14,798 bases of DNA. It comes from Methanofollis sp. (lineage in GTDB: Archaea; Halobacteriota; Methanomicrobia; Methanomicrobiales; Methanofollaceae). Below, piece by piece: positions 1 to 8,316 of this stretch. Every line of letters begins with the position of its first letter. The first letter of the stretch is position 1. Position numbers and translations under genes: made by a program. The notes beneath the pieces were generated by a model. That model did not search any database and was not told the origin of the DNA. It saw nothing but the letters and a program-made list of their open reading frames with translations. Where the stretch lies: NCBI GenBank assembly GCA_028696365.1, contig JAQVHG010000024.1, positions 1 through 14,798 of the forward strand, written 5' to 3'.

Positions 1-60
1 CCCCTCCCCTATTCTCTACCCGGTCTCAGGTCATCCTATTTGAATCTTCTTTCTTTACAT

Positions 61-120
61 CAATATATCGACGCATATATACAGGGTCTAACGGCCCCGA
101 AGATAGCAATGCTTATATGT
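61..120 (+). promoter_or_regulatory. Candidate mcr operon promoter (TATA-like boxes)
   Basis: Three AT-rich TATA-like elements lie upstream of mcrB: caatatatc (61-69), catatatac (74-82) and cttatatg (112-119). The last, preceded by gcaatg as a weak BRE-like element, is the best fit to an archaeal TATA box. It would put transcription start near 140-145 and leave a leader of about 110 nt before mcrB. The AT-rich stretch at 230-239 lies too close to the mcrB start to be its promoter, because mcrB has a good ribosome binding site. The choice among the three boxes is inference. Confidence 0.4.
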
Positions 121-134
121 CGAGATGGTGACTA

Positions 135-160
135 TGCAATTGTCCCTTGAGGGACGTGCA
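135..160 (+). other. Hairpin in the mcr leader/promoter region
   Basis: TGCA (135-138) pairs with TGCA (157-160), T141 can wobble-pair with G156, and GTCCC (142-146) pairs with GGGAC (151-155), closing a TTGA tetraloop (147-150). A139 and T140 form a bulge. This is a 10-pair hairpin that falls close to the predicted transcription start, so it could act as a DNA operator or as a structure at the 5' end of the mcr mRNA. Its role is unknown. Confidence 0.4.
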
Positions 161-256
161 GTAGTACCACCAGCGATTATCAGTGATTCCTTTTAGCGAT
201 CTCAGTTCACAGTTCCTGTACTGTATTGGTAAATATATCTCATTTGGAGGAATTCT

Positions 257-1564
257 ATGGCTAAATACTCAGACACGATCGACCTCTACGATGACGAAGG
301 AAAACTTCTGAAGAGTGGGGTCACACTTGAGAAGATCAGCCCGGTCGTCAACCCGGCGATCAAGAGAATCATCGACATGACCAAGCGGACGATCGCGGTT
401 AATGTAGCCGGGATCGAGAATGGCATCAAGACTGGTGCCGTCGGTGGCAAGGCAAACCAGATTGCCGGACGGACGCTTGACCTTGACATTGTCAAGGATG
501 TCGATGCCATCAAGGCAAAGATCCAGGAGATGGTCCAGGTCGAAGAGGGTGACGACACCAACATCAAGGACTTCGGAGGCAAGCTTCTCCTCGTCGAAGT
601 GCCAAAGGCCCGTATCGAGGCCGCCGCCACCTACGACGCGGCGACCACCGCAGTCGCGGCGGCGACCACCTACGCGATCCTCGACCAGTATGACGTCAAT
701 CCATTCGACGCTCCGATGGTCAAGGCCGCGGTCTGGGGTACCTACCCGCAGACGATGGACATGAGCGGATCAAATGTCAGTTCAATCCTGTCCATCCCAC
801 AGAAGAACGAAGGTCTCGGCTTCGCCCTGAGAAACATCCCGGCCAACCATGTCGTAATGATCACCGGCCGGAATGCCATGCAAGGTGCAGCTCTCTCCTC
901 GACCTTCGAGCATGCGGGCCAGTTCGAGATGGGAAACGCCATCGGCCCATTCGAGCGTGCTCAGCTTCTTGGCTACGCCTACCAGGGCCTCAATGCCAAC
1001 AACCTGGTCTATGACCTGGTCAAGGAGAACGGCCAGACCGGCACGATCGGTACGGTCGTCCAGTCCCTGGTCGAGCGTGCGATCGAGGACAAGGTCATCA
1101 CTCCTGGCAAGAAGGGCGGATACTTCCAGTATTATGATACCAAGGATCCGATGCTCTGGAACGCCTATGCGGCAGCCGGTACCCTGGCTGGAACAATGGT
1201 CAACTGTGGTGCCGGTCGGTTCGCCCAGGCGGTTTCGTCGACTCTGTTGTACTTCAACGACCTGCTTGAGCACGAGACCGGCCTGCCAGGCTGTGACTAC
1301 GGCCGCGTGATGGGCACTGCCGTCGGCTTCTCCTTCTTCAGCCACTCCATCTATGGTGGCGGTGGCCCAGGGGTATTCAACGGCAACCACGTTGTGACCA
1401 GACACTCGGCTGGCTTTGCCATCCCATGTGTGGTCTCGGCCTGCTGTCTTGATGCAGGCACCCAGATGTTTGCACCGGAGGGCACCTCCAAGATCTACGG
1501 CGATACCTACGGCCAGATCGAGGAGTTTGCACGGCCGATCCAGAACATCGCAAAAGAAGCATAA
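257..1564 (+). CDS. mcrB: Methyl-coenzyme M reductase beta subunit (McrB)
   Basis: The 435-residue beta subunit of MCR, the cytoplasmic alpha2beta2gamma2 nickel-F430 enzyme that turns methyl-CoM and CoB into methane and the heterodisulfide. The length fits the family. The active-site segment is present: F360, S364 and Y366 in the SIYGGGGPG context match Phe361, Ser365 and Tyr367 of the Methanothermobacter enzyme, followed by NGNHVVTRHSAG. The start ATG has a strong ribosome binding site (ggagg, 246-250) at normal spacing. It is the first gene of mcrBDCGA and ends 12 nt before mcrD. No truncation or odd residue is seen. Confidence 0.98.
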   Translation: MAKYSDTIDLYDDEGKLLKSGVTLEKISPVVNPAIKRIIDMTKRTIAVNVAGIENGIKTGAVGGKANQIAGRTLDLDIVKDVDAIKAKIQEMVQVEEGDDTNIKDFGGKLLLVEVPKARIEAAATYDAATTAVAAATTYAILDQYDVNPFDAPMVKAAVWGTYPQTMDMSGSNVSSILSIPQKNEGLGFALRNIPANHVVMITGRNAMQGAALSSTFEHAGQFEMGNAIGPFERAQLLGYAYQGLNANNLVYDLVKENGQTGTIGTVVQSLVERAIEDKVITPGKKGGYFQYYDTKDPMLWNAYAAAGTLAGTMVNCGAGRFAQAVSSTLLYFNDLLEHETGLPGCDYGRVMGTAVGFSFFSHSIYGGGGPGVFNGNHVVTRHSAGFAIPCVVSACCLDAGTQMFAPEGTSKIYGDTYGQIEEFARPIQNIAKEA

Positions 1565-1576
1565 AGGTAGCCTCTG

Positions 1577-2047
1577 ATGACAGAAGCCACATATCCCCAA
1601 TGTAGGATTGTGCCTGCGCGTTTCCTCAACCCGGAGACGGTGGAACGTCTCCTCAACAGGATCCTGGAAGTCGGCGGGATCAGGCGGTTGGTCCTGAATG
1701 GACCAAACCTCCCCACCACCATTCCTTATGGGCCGGCCCGGGGAAAACCAAACCCTCACCCCATGCGAAAGGTGATCAGGGTCGGAGACCAGGACGTGGA
1801 ACTCCAGGTGCATGTAGGAACGATCCTCCTCGAACTTGAAGACAGGTCATACATCGACCCCATCAGGCAGGCATGTGACGAAATCTTTGTGAAGTTCCCA
1901 TACGGTTTCACAGAAGGGAAATTCATAAAGACTCAGGCGACCGTTTCAGATTATGCAAAGTACGGGCCCGACGCCGACAAGCTCTTCCTCGGGATGACTG
2001 ACCCGAAGAGCCGTGGCGGACCCCTCATTATTCAAGGACTCAAGTGA
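1577..2047 (+). CDS. mcrD: Methyl-coenzyme M reductase operon protein D (McrD)
   Basis: A 156-residue protein of the McrD family, identified by its place between mcrB and mcrC and by segments such as RFLNPETVERLLNRI, LVLNGPNLPTTIPYGPARG and FPYGFTEGKFIKTQ. McrD is not part of mature MCR. It is reported to bind the enzyme during assembly or before activation, probably helping cofactor F430 entry. The start ATG lies in a TGATGA context with a weak upstream aaaggt, so translation may be coupled to mcrB. The gene ends 6 nt before mcrC. No signal peptide or membrane segment is seen. Confidence 0.95.
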   Translation: MTEATYPQCRIVPARFLNPETVERLLNRILEVGGIRRLVLNGPNLPTTIPYGPARGKPNPHPMRKVIRVGDQDVELQVHVGTILLELEDRSYIDPIRQACDEIFVKFPYGFTEGKFIKTQATVSDYAKYGPDADKLFLGMTDPKSRGGPLIIQGLK

Positions 2048-2053
2048 TTTACT

Positions 2054-2674
2054 ATGCCGATCGGAAGGGTAACCCAGGTAGTGGACTGCAGAGAGAGTAT
2101 GGGTATGGGTAAAGGCGGAGGCCTTGCCCAGCGAGGGACCATATCGGAATGCCGCAGCCCCGACGTGATCGTCGTCGGGATGTCGCCAGGACGCAGGCAT
2201 GTAACAAAGCCGGTCTGCGACATCACGTCTGCCCTGAGAAGGGAAGGGGTGGAGTTCTCGGTGAGCACCCTTGTGCTGAACGCGGGGAGTGGTGTTCCTC
2301 CTGATGCCCCACGAATTGCGGGGTCAGTCCTTGGCGCCTACTTCGGGCTCACCCCCCAAGAGATCGAGCAGATAGAAGAGCATAAGGTCGCGATCCTCCA
2401 TCACGGGAATGTCAGATCCCATGTGGTACAGAAGGTCAGGTTCATCCTGGAGCATGTCGACGTCAAGGCCGTCGTCGTCTCCCAATGCCCGATCGACTAT
2501 GAGGATCTCGCAAAAGAAGGCGTCAAAACCGCCCTTGTCATGCCACCGCCCGATAGGGTCAAGACCAGGGGAAGCGTCGAGGCGATCGTCTCCGGTGTCA
2601 CCCGTGGCCAGACCCCTACAAGGGAGAAGATGGCTGAAGTCATCGCAGCCGTTACCAGATTGATGAAAGAATAA
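2054..2674 (+). CDS. mcrC: Methyl-coenzyme M reductase operon protein C (McrC)
   Basis: A 206-residue McrC-family protein. It shows the glycine-rich N-terminal stretch MGMGKGGGLAQRG (about residues 16-28), the VVGMSPGRRHVTKPVCDIT segment, and the STLVLNAGSGVPPDAP motif near residues 75-90. McrC is known as a component of the ATP-dependent complex that reduces MCR's nickel to the active Ni(I) state, where it works with other methanogenesis-marker proteins encoded elsewhere. The gene sits 6 nt after mcrD and 20 nt before the ATG of mcrG, consistent with one transcript. Identification is firm; the partners are known from the family, not visible here. Confidence 0.95.
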   Translation: MPIGRVTQVVDCRESMGMGKGGGLAQRGTISECRSPDVIVVGMSPGRRHVTKPVCDITSALRREGVEFSVSTLVLNAGSGVPPDAPRIAGSVLGAYFGLTPQEIEQIEEHKVAILHHGNVRSHVVQKVRFILEHVDVKAVVVSQCPIDYEDLAKEGVKTALVMPPPDRVKTRGSVEAIVSGVTRGQTPTREKMAEVIAAVTRLMKE

Positions 2675-2694
2675 ACCCCAAGGTGAAATTGTCT

Positions 2695-3459
2695 ATGGCA
2701 TATAAACCACAGTTCGGACCGGGCACTTCTGTCGTCGCCGAAAACCGGCGCAAGCAGATGAACCCGGACTACCAGCTTGAGAAGCTGCGTGAAGTAACTG
2801 ACGAGGACATCGTCCTGATCCTTGGCCACCGCGCCCCAGGTGCGGCCTATCCAACGGCCCACCCGCCTCTGGCCGAGCAGCAGGAGCCTGCATGTCCGAT
2901 CAGAAAGATCGTCGAGCCGACAGAGGGTGCAAAGGCCGGCGACCGCGTCCGCTACATCCAGTTCGCGGACTCAATGTTCAACGCACCCTGCCAGCCATAC
3001 CAGAGGACATACACAGAGTGTTACCGTTTCCGCGGCATCGACCCCGGTACGCTCTCTGGTCGTCAGATCGTCGAGTGCCGCGAGCGTGACCTGGAGGGGT
3101 ACGCCAAAGATCTCATTAACACCGAGGTCTTCGACCCGGCCAGGACCGGTATCCGTGGTGCGACCGTGCACGGTCACTCTCTCCGTCTTGCAGAAGACGG
3201 CATGATGTTTGATATGCTCCAGCGCTGTGTCCTCGGCGATGATGGTGTCGTCAGGTACGTCAAGAACCAGATCGGTGAACCTCTCGACCGTGCAGTCGAG
3301 GTCGGCAAGCCGATGGACGAAGCTTGGCTGAAGGTGCACACTACCATGTTCCACTCACTCGCAGGGACTGGGTTCCGCGAGGACCAGGAATATGTAGAGT
3401 ACGTGCAGCGGATCCACTCACTGAGAACGAAGTACGGCTTCATGCCGAAGGAGGAGTGA
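2695..3459 (+). CDS. mcrG: Methyl-coenzyme M reductase gamma subunit (McrG)
   Basis: The gamma subunit of MCR, 254 residues. Diagnostic segments are the N-terminal MAYKPQFGPGTSVVAENRR, VLILGHRAPG, RYIQFADSMFNAPCQPYQRT, GRQIVECRERDLEGYAKDL and the RGATVHGHSLRL region, which lines the coenzyme B channel. The reading frame is open back to a GTG at 2683, but that GTG is part of the aaggtga ribosome binding site; the ATG at 2695 gives the conserved MAYKPQF start and is preferred. The gene ends five bases before the mcrA start codon. Confidence 0.97.
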   Translation: MAYKPQFGPGTSVVAENRRKQMNPDYQLEKLREVTDEDIVLILGHRAPGAAYPTAHPPLAEQQEPACPIRKIVEPTEGAKAGDRVRYIQFADSMFNAPCQPYQRTYTECYRFRGIDPGTLSGRQIVECRERDLEGYAKDLINTEVFDPARTGIRGATVHGHSLRLAEDGMMFDMLQRCVLGDDGVVRYVKNQIGEPLDRAVEVGKPMDEAWLKVHTTMFHSLAGTGFREDQEYVEYVQRIHSLRTKYGFMPKEE

Positions 3460-3464
3460 TAGAC

Positions 3465-5171
3465 ATGGCAAAGATTGAAAGAGCCCAGAAACTGTTCCTC
3501 AAGTCACTCAAGGAGAAGTTCCAGGACCAGGATGTCCAGTCTGAGAAGACCGAGTTCTACAAATTCGGCGGCATCCGCCAGTCCCCGAGGAAACTTGAGT
3601 TCATGAAGGCGAGTCAGGCCATTGAGATGCAGCGCGGAATCCCGATGTACGACCCCGAACGCTGTCACCTCGGCGGTCTGCCGATGGGTCAGCGCCAGCT
3701 GATGACCTATGAAGTCTCCGGCACCGGGGTCTACGTCGAGGGCGACGATCTGCACTTCGTCAACAACTCTGCGATGCAGCAGATGTGGGACGACATCCGC
3801 AGGACCGTTATCGTCGGCATGGACCTCGCCCACGCCACCCTCCAGAAGAGGCTCGGCAAGGAGGTCACCCCTGAGACGATCAACGAGTACCTCCACATCC
3901 TCAACCACGCCATGCCGGGCGCGGCCGTGGTCCAGGAACATATGGTCGAGACCCACCCAGGGCTTGTCGACGACTGCTACGTCAAGGTCTTCACCGGTGA
4001 CGACGAACTCGCTGACGACATCGAACCCCAGTTCCTCCTCGACATCGAGAAGCTCTTCCCGGCCACGTCGGCAGAGGCCCTCAAGGCCGCGGTCGGCAAG
4101 TCGATGTGGCAGGCGATCCATATCCCGACCATCGTCTCCAGGACGTGCGACGGCGGTACCACCTCCAGGTGGTCTGCGATGCAGATCGGGATGTCCTTCA
4201 TCGCCGCATACCGTATGTGCGCCGGTGAGGCAGCAGTCGCCGACCTGTCCTTCGCCGCAAAGCACGCTGGTGTCATCCAGATGGCCGACATCCTCCCGGC
4301 CCGTCGTGCACGTGGCCCGAACGAGCCAGGTGGTATCAAGTTCGGTCACTTCTCTGACATGATTCAGACCGACCGGAAGTATCCCCACGACCCGGCCAAG
4401 GCGGCCCTCGAGGTCGTCGGTGCAGGGACCATGCTCTTCGACCAGATCTGGCTTGGATCCTACATGTCAGGCGGTGTCGGGTTCACCCAGTACGCCACCG
4501 CGGCGTACACCGACAACATCCTCGATGAGTACACCTACTATGGGATGGACTACATCAAGGACAAGTACAAGGTGGACTGGCAGAACCCGAACCCGGACGA
4601 CAAGGTCACAGCCACCCAGGATGTCGTCAACGACATCGCCACCGAGGTCACCCTCAACGCGATGGAGCAGTACGAGCAGTTCCCGACCCTGATGGAAGAC
4701 CACTTCGGTGGGTCCCAGCGTGCAGGTGTTATCGCTGCAGCGTCCGGCCTTTCCTCAGGCATCGCCACCGGAAACTCCAACGCAGGTCTCAACGGCTGGT
4801 ACCTCTCCATGCTCCTACACAAGGAAGGCTGGAGCCGTCTCGGGTTCTTCGGCTACGACTTGCAGGACCAGTGTGGTTCAGCCAACTCGCTCTCAGTCAG
4901 GCCTGACGAGGGTGCGATCGGAGAATTCCGTGGCCCGAACTACCCGAACTACGCGATGAATGTCGGCCACCAGGGCGAATATGCCGCCATCGTCGGCAGC
5001 GCCCACTACAGCCGCGGCGACGCCTGGTCCATGAACCCGCTGATCAAGATCACCTTCGCTGACCCGTCCCTCAAATTCGACTTCGCCGAACCGAGACGCG
5101 AGTTTGCGAAAGGTGCGATCCGCGAGTTCGAACCCGCAGGTGAGCGTTCGCTCATCATCCCGGCCAGGTAG
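3465..5171 (+). CDS. mcrA: Methyl-coenzyme M reductase alpha subunit (McrA)
   Basis: The catalytic alpha subunit of MCR, 568 residues. Gln157 in AVVQEHM corresponds to the axial ligand of F430 nickel, and Phe340 and Tyr343 in GGVGFTQYATAAY line the active site. Every residue modified after translation in Methanothermobacter MCR is present: His267 (N-methyl-His), Arg281 (methyl-Arg), Gln418 in GGSQRAG (methyl-Gln), Gly463 (thioglycine), Asp468 (didehydro-Asp) and Cys470 (S-methyl-Cys) in GYDLQDQC. Whether each is modified cannot be read from DNA. The frame is open back to 3324 inside mcrG, but the ATG at 3465 (gaggagtgatagac upstream) gives the family's usual MAKIERAQKLF start. Last gene of the mcr operon. 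Confidence 0.99.
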   Translation: MAKIERAQKLFLKSLKEKFQDQDVQSEKTEFYKFGGIRQSPRKLEFMKASQAIEMQRGIPMYDPERCHLGGLPMGQRQLMTYEVSGTGVYVEGDDLHFVNNSAMQQMWDDIRRTVIVGMDLAHATLQKRLGKEVTPETINEYLHILNHAMPGAAVVQEHMVETHPGLVDDCYVKVFTGDDELADDIEPQFLLDIEKLFPATSAEALKAAVGKSMWQAIHIPTIVSRTCDGGTTSRWSAMQIGMSFIAAYRMCAGEAAVADLSFAAKHAGVIQMADILPARRARGPNEPGGIKFGHFSDMIQTDRKYPHDPAKAALEVVGAGTMLFDQIWLGSYMSGGVGFTQYATAAYTDNILDEYTYYGMDYIKDKYKVDWQNPNPDDKVTATQDVVNDIATEVTLNAMEQYEQFPTLMEDHFGGSQRAGVIAAASGLSSGIATGNSNAGLNGWYLSMLLHKEGWSRLGFFGYDLQDQCGSANSLSVRPDEGAIGEFRGPNYPNYAMNVGHQGEYAAIVGSAHYSRGDAWSMNPLIKITFADPSLKFDFAEPRREFAKGAIREFEPAGERSLIIPAR

Positions 5172-5184
5172 ATAAACCAACACA

Positions 5185-5193
5185 ATTTTTTTT
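5185..5193 (+). terminator. T-tract terminator after mcrA
   Basis: A run of eight T (5186-5193) starts 14 nt after the mcrA stop codon. Oligo-T tracts on the coding strand are the usual archaeal intrinsic termination signal and need no hairpin; none is obvious here. Some read-through into mtr is possible because the next operon lies only about 200 bp away on the same strand. Confidence 0.6.
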
Positions 5194-5272
5194 GATCTAC
5201 TTCAAATGGGCATGTGAAAATCCCAGAATTATGCCCAAATTAGTATTTTAAAGCATCTAAGGAGAGAATTCC

Positions 5273-5312
5273 CAGTCGTTTCCGAAACATTTAATTGAAT
5301 AATAAACGACTG
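5273..5312 (+). promoter_or_regulatory. Candidate mtr promoter flanked by a 9-bp inverted repeat
   Basis: The sequence ccgaaacatttaatt (5282-5296) looks like an archaeal BRE (ccgaaa) joined to a TATA box (catttaat). It is framed by the perfect inverted repeat cagtcgttt (5273-5281) and aaacgactg (5304-5312), with arm centres 31 bp apart, close to three helical turns. Start of transcription would be near 5320, about 85 nt before mtrE. The arrangement fits a transcription-factor operator over the core promoter, though an RNA stem with a 22-nt loop is an alternative. A second AT-rich candidate (tagtatttta, 5241-5250) lies upstream. Confidence 0.5.
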
Positions 5313-5404
5313 TTAAATGAACCACAAAGAGTTTGTACTCCATCTGTGTGGTAACGCAAACAGAAACTCTCGTGCATCGATTGTGTGCGCTGGGAGGGAG
5401 ACGA

Positions 5405-6310
5405 ATGGAAAGCGTATTATTTGGCATAGGAGTAACAGCATTGGCAGGTGCTCTCGCTACAATTGCAGGCGCTGCTGAGGACACTGAATCTAACATTGGG
5501 TCACAGGGTGACCCGAACTCTCAGGTCCAGTTGGCTCCACAGATGGGCTATATTCACCGGATTTACAACAAGGCTGTGTCCGGTGAACCGCCCGCATATG
5601 GTCTGTGGGTCACCATCAGCGCAGGTGTAGCCTGGGCATTCATGGTTACCGGGATGAACCCGGTGCTTGCCCTTGTTATCGCTTCTGCACTTGCTATCTT
5701 CGTGCAGGGTGTGTATGCAACGACTGCCTACCTTGGAAGGACGGCCAGTCTTGCGAAGTTTGAACAACCGGTATACATCGACGTCATCAAGTCAGTGACC
5801 ACCGTGACGATGGCACACGCCTTTGTCGCTGTGTTCCCAGCAGTCTCGATGTGTTACCTTATCATTGCGGCACTCAACCACCCGTTCCCACTTGCCCTTC
5901 TGGGTATTGTCTGGGGTATCGCTCTCGGTGCCGCCGGTTCTGCGACCGGTAACCCGTTCTATGGTAAAGAACGTCAGTACCAGTCCCAGAAGTTCGGCGC
6001 CGGTGTGCCGATCTCCGCGTCCGGCAACATTGTCAGGTACGCTGAGGCCGGTCAGCGCAGCTCTCTTGACAACGGCTGGTTCACCGCAAAGCTTGCCGGT
6101 CCAGCATCAGGGATCTGCTTCGGCCTGATCGTGTTCTTTGAACTCTGGAGGACAGTGCTCTTCGAGAGCGCCGCTGCAGGGTGGGGCGCCATCATCGCCG
6201 GTGTCGTACTTATCCTGATCTTCATGATCATCGACCGGTACATTGAGGTCTGGGCACGGAAGAACTACGGCCCATACAAGTCTGAATCCGCCGAGGAGGT
6301 GTCCGCGTGA
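5405..6310 (+). CDS. mtrE: Methyltransferase Mtr subunit E (MtrE)
   Basis: MtrE, 301 residues, an integral membrane subunit of N5-methyl-tetrahydromethanopterin:coenzyme M methyltransferase. With MtrC and MtrD it forms the membrane core thought to conduct sodium. The N-terminal hydrophobic helix is followed by the conserved loop AEDTESNIGSQGDPNSQVQLAPQMG (residues about 24-48), then about six hydrophobic segments and the GSATGNPFYGKERQYQSQKFGAGVP loop. The frame is open back to 5333, but ATG 5405 has a strong ribosome binding site (gggaggga, 5392-5399) and gives the conserved start. The stop overlaps the GTG start of mtrD by 4 nt. First gene of the mtr operon. Confidence 0.97.
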   Translation: MESVLFGIGVTALAGALATIAGAAEDTESNIGSQGDPNSQVQLAPQMGYIHRIYNKAVSGEPPAYGLWVTISAGVAWAFMVTGMNPVLALVIASALAIFVQGVYATTAYLGRTASLAKFEQPVYIDVIKSVTTVTMAHAFVAVFPAVSMCYLIIAALNHPFPLALLGIVWGIALGAAGSATGNPFYGKERQYQSQKFGAGVPISASGNIVRYAEAGQRSSLDNGWFTAKLAGPASGICFGLIVFFELWRTVLFESAAAGWGAIIAGVVLILIFMIIDRYIEVWARKNYGPYKSESAEEVSA

Positions 6311-7149
6311 CCGCAATTGAAGCGAGCTCAAGTGGAGGCGAAGGGATCAACCCCGTCGCGTCAGTCATTGCTATCGTCCTTATTCTTATCGCAATCGCAA
6401 TTGCCTACTTCATAGCTCCGCCAGTCGCCGTATCGGCACTCATTGGCGTCATCGTCGGTGGGCTTCTCATCGGCTTTGGTGTCCACTTCGTGCCAGTTGG
6501 TGGTGCTCCGGCCGCTATGGGACAATCTCCAGGTATTGCGACCGGTGTGGCGATGCTCGCCGCCGGTGCCGGTCTCGCCGGTCTCTTCGGCGGGGCATGG
6601 GCTGCGGCCAATCCTGAGTTCGGTTTTGCAATCGTCATTGCATCCGGCGCCATCGGCGGCGGTCTGCTGATGGCGATCACCTGTTTGATGGTCAACATCG
6701 TCTACATCTTCGGCATGGGTATCCCGGCGGCGTCCGGTAAGGTCGCCAAGGACCCGATCACCGGTGACACCCAGGAGGCATACAAATCCCAGGGTACCGA
6801 GGGTCACGGTCTACCGTTCATCTCCTACGTTGGCGGTGTTATCGGTGGTCTTCTCGGTGGTGCTGGCGGTACGCTCATCTACTACGAGCTCCTCAAGCTC
6901 TACTCTGAACTGCTTCCAAGCATTCTCAGTGCTGAAGCTGCTCAGGTGGTGCCGATCGCCGTCTCGCTCGCTGGGATCTTTGCCATCGGTATGTTCCTAG
7001 TGAACGCCGTGCTCGCCGCATACAACATCACGGGTACTATCGAAGGGCCTCACGACCCGAAGTTCAAGCGCTTCCCGCGTGCTATCATCGGGTGTGCAAC
7101 CGCTTCGGCCGTCTGTGGGCTCTTTGCAATTCTGATTGTGGTGGTGTGA
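6307..7149 (+). CDS. mtrD: Methyltransferase Mtr subunit D (MtrD)
   Basis: MtrD, 280 residues, a multi-spanning membrane subunit of Mtr that pairs with MtrE in the proposed sodium path. It has a hydrophilic N-terminus (TAIEASSSGGEG), a hydrophobic helix at about 15-40, glycine- and alanine-rich helices through residue 140, the loop GIPAASGKVAKDPITGDTQ, and further helices to the C-terminus. The start is GTG within the GTGA overlap with mtrE, backed by gaggaggt (6293-6300), which suggests translational coupling. mtrC follows after 4 nt. Confidence 0.96.
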   Translation: MTAIEASSSGGEGINPVASVIAIVLILIAIAIAYFIAPPVAVSALIGVIVGGLLIGFGVHFVPVGGAPAAMGQSPGIATGVAMLAAGAGLAGLFGGAWAAANPEFGFAIVIASGAIGGGLLMAITCLMVNIVYIFGMGIPAASGKVAKDPITGDTQEAYKSQGTEGHGLPFISYVGGVIGGLLGGAGGTLIYYELLKLYSELLPSILSAEAAQVVPIAVSLAGIFAIGMFLVNAVLAAYNITGTIEGPHDPKFKRFPRAIIGCATASAVCGLFAILIVVV

Positions 7150-7153
7150 AAAG

Positions 7154-8020
7154 ATGACTGTACAAGTTACTGCATCCGAAGGCGGCATCCCGCATAACAC
7201 GATCATGGCAGTCGGCCTGGTCGGCTCTCTGGTCTGTCTGTATCTGACCTACGCCAACCAGTTCCTGAACGCCGAATACGCCGCGTTCTTTGGCGGGCTC
7301 GCCGCAGTGTTCGCCCTCCTCTGGGGGACCGACACGATCAAACACCTCTGCAGCTATGGTATCGGTACCGGTGTCCCGTCGGCAGGTATGATCGCCTTCG
7401 GTACCGGTGTCATTGCCATGCTGCTTGCGACCAAAGTCGAGACTGTGATGCCCTACTCCGCCCCGATCGCCGCCGTCATCTTCGGCGCAATCGTCGGTGC
7501 GGTCTCAGGCTGGATCGCAAACAGCGTCCTGAAAATGAACATCCCGGTCATGGTCCGTTCGATCACTGAGATGGCCATCATCGGTGCTATCGTCCTTATG
7601 GGCTTCACCGCGGTCATGGCAGGTGGCTTCAGCTTCGATACCCTTGCCGTACAGGAGATCGCCATCCTCGGACCTCTCACCATGCCGAGTTATGCCGGCT
7701 CACTCCTTGGTGGCTGTCTGCTTGCGGTCTCGTTCATGCTCGGCAGCATTGCGCTGCAGCACCCGTTCAACGCGTGCCTTGGCCCAGGTGAACAGCAGGA
7801 CAGAACCCTGATGCTCGCTGCAGAGTGTGGGTTCCTCTCGATGATTGTCGTTGCAGTGATCTCGTTTGCATTCGTCGCCTTCGCGGCGGCCATGCTCTCG
7901 CTGATCATCGCTGTCGTCGGGTTTGTCTATACCTACATCCGCTTCATCGAGCTCTCCAAGCGCGACGCCTTCGCGTGGCTCGACGCAAAGCCGATTCTTG
8001 AACCAGAGGGTGAAGACTGA
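7154..8020 (+). CDS. mtrC: Methyltransferase Mtr subunit C (MtrC)
   Basis: MtrC, 288 residues, the third multi-spanning membrane subunit of Mtr. It shows a hydrophobic first helix (about 17-37), the WGTDTIKHLCSYGIGTGVPSAGM segment near residues 60-83, several alanine/isoleucine-rich helices, and the conserved LQHPFNACLGPGEQQDRTL loop near 205-223, ending in an acidic tail (EPEGED). ATG 7154 is chosen over an upstream in-frame ATG at 7136, which lies inside mtrD. The stop codon overlaps the mtrB start by 1 nt (TGATG). Confidence 0.96.
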   Translation: MTVQVTASEGGIPHNTIMAVGLVGSLVCLYLTYANQFLNAEYAAFFGGLAAVFALLWGTDTIKHLCSYGIGTGVPSAGMIAFGTGVIAMLLATKVETVMPYSAPIAAVIFGAIVGAVSGWIANSVLKMNIPVMVRSITEMAIIGAIVLMGFTAVMAGGFSFDTLAVQEIAILGPLTMPSYAGSLLGGCLLAVSFMLGSIALQHPFNACLGPGEQQDRTLMLAAECGFLSMIVVAVISFAFVAFAAAMLSLIIAVVGFVYTYIRFIELSKRDAFAWLDAKPILEPEGED

Positions 8021-8304
8021 TGGGATACGTGCAGGTACTGCCCGAATTTGGGCTAGTCGCTGATCCAGTGATCGGCGTAGTCACCACAGCAGGCGTCTCA
8101 TATCAGCCGGTCATCGATAAGGTCGAGGAACTCGAGATGTATACCGACGACCTCGTCGGGATGCTCTCTGGTGAAGGTTCCTTTGTTGCTTCTTTCCCTG
8201 GCAGGGAGAAGTCACTGGCCATCGCCGGCGGTGTCACCGCCCTGTGGTATGGTATCGCAGTCGGACTGCTCATCGCAGGGATAATCGTCCTTGCGCTGAT
8301 GTGA
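8020..8304 (+). CDS. mtrB: Methyltransferase Mtr subunit B (MtrB)
   Basis: MtrB, 94 residues, a small Mtr subunit with a hydrophilic N-terminal part (QVLPEFGLVADPVIGVVTTAG is typical) and one C-terminal membrane helix (about residues 68-93). In characterised Mtr complexes it packs with the helices of MtrA, MtrF and MtrG around the membrane core. It starts at the ATG overlapping the mtrC stop, with gagggtga upstream as ribosome binding site, and ends 12 nt before the first mtrA. Confidence 0.94.
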   Translation: MGYVQVLPEFGLVADPVIGVVTTAGVSYQPVIDKVEELEMYTDDLVGMLSGEGSFVASFPGREKSLAIAGGVTALWYGIAVGLLIAGIIVLALM

Positions 8305-8316
8305 GGTGAAGAAGAT

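Noticed and set aside
209..224. acagt/actgt palindrome upstream of mcrB
   Set aside because: Only five pairs with a 6-nt loop, weak and likely by chance; no further support.
782..1813. A 343-codon open frame on the minus strand opposite mcrB and mcrD
   Set aside because: It lies antisense to two certain genes, has no ribosome binding site or recognisable domain, and arises from the strong third-position GC bias.
3324..3464. N-terminal extension of McrA inside mcrG
   Set aside because: The extension overlaps mcrG in another frame, has no family similarity, and the ATG at 3465 gives the conserved start.
3504..4388. A 294-codon open frame on the minus strand opposite mcrA
   Set aside because: Entirely antisense to mcrA, with a composition rich in Val, Asp, Gly and Leu typical of a GC-rich shadow frame.
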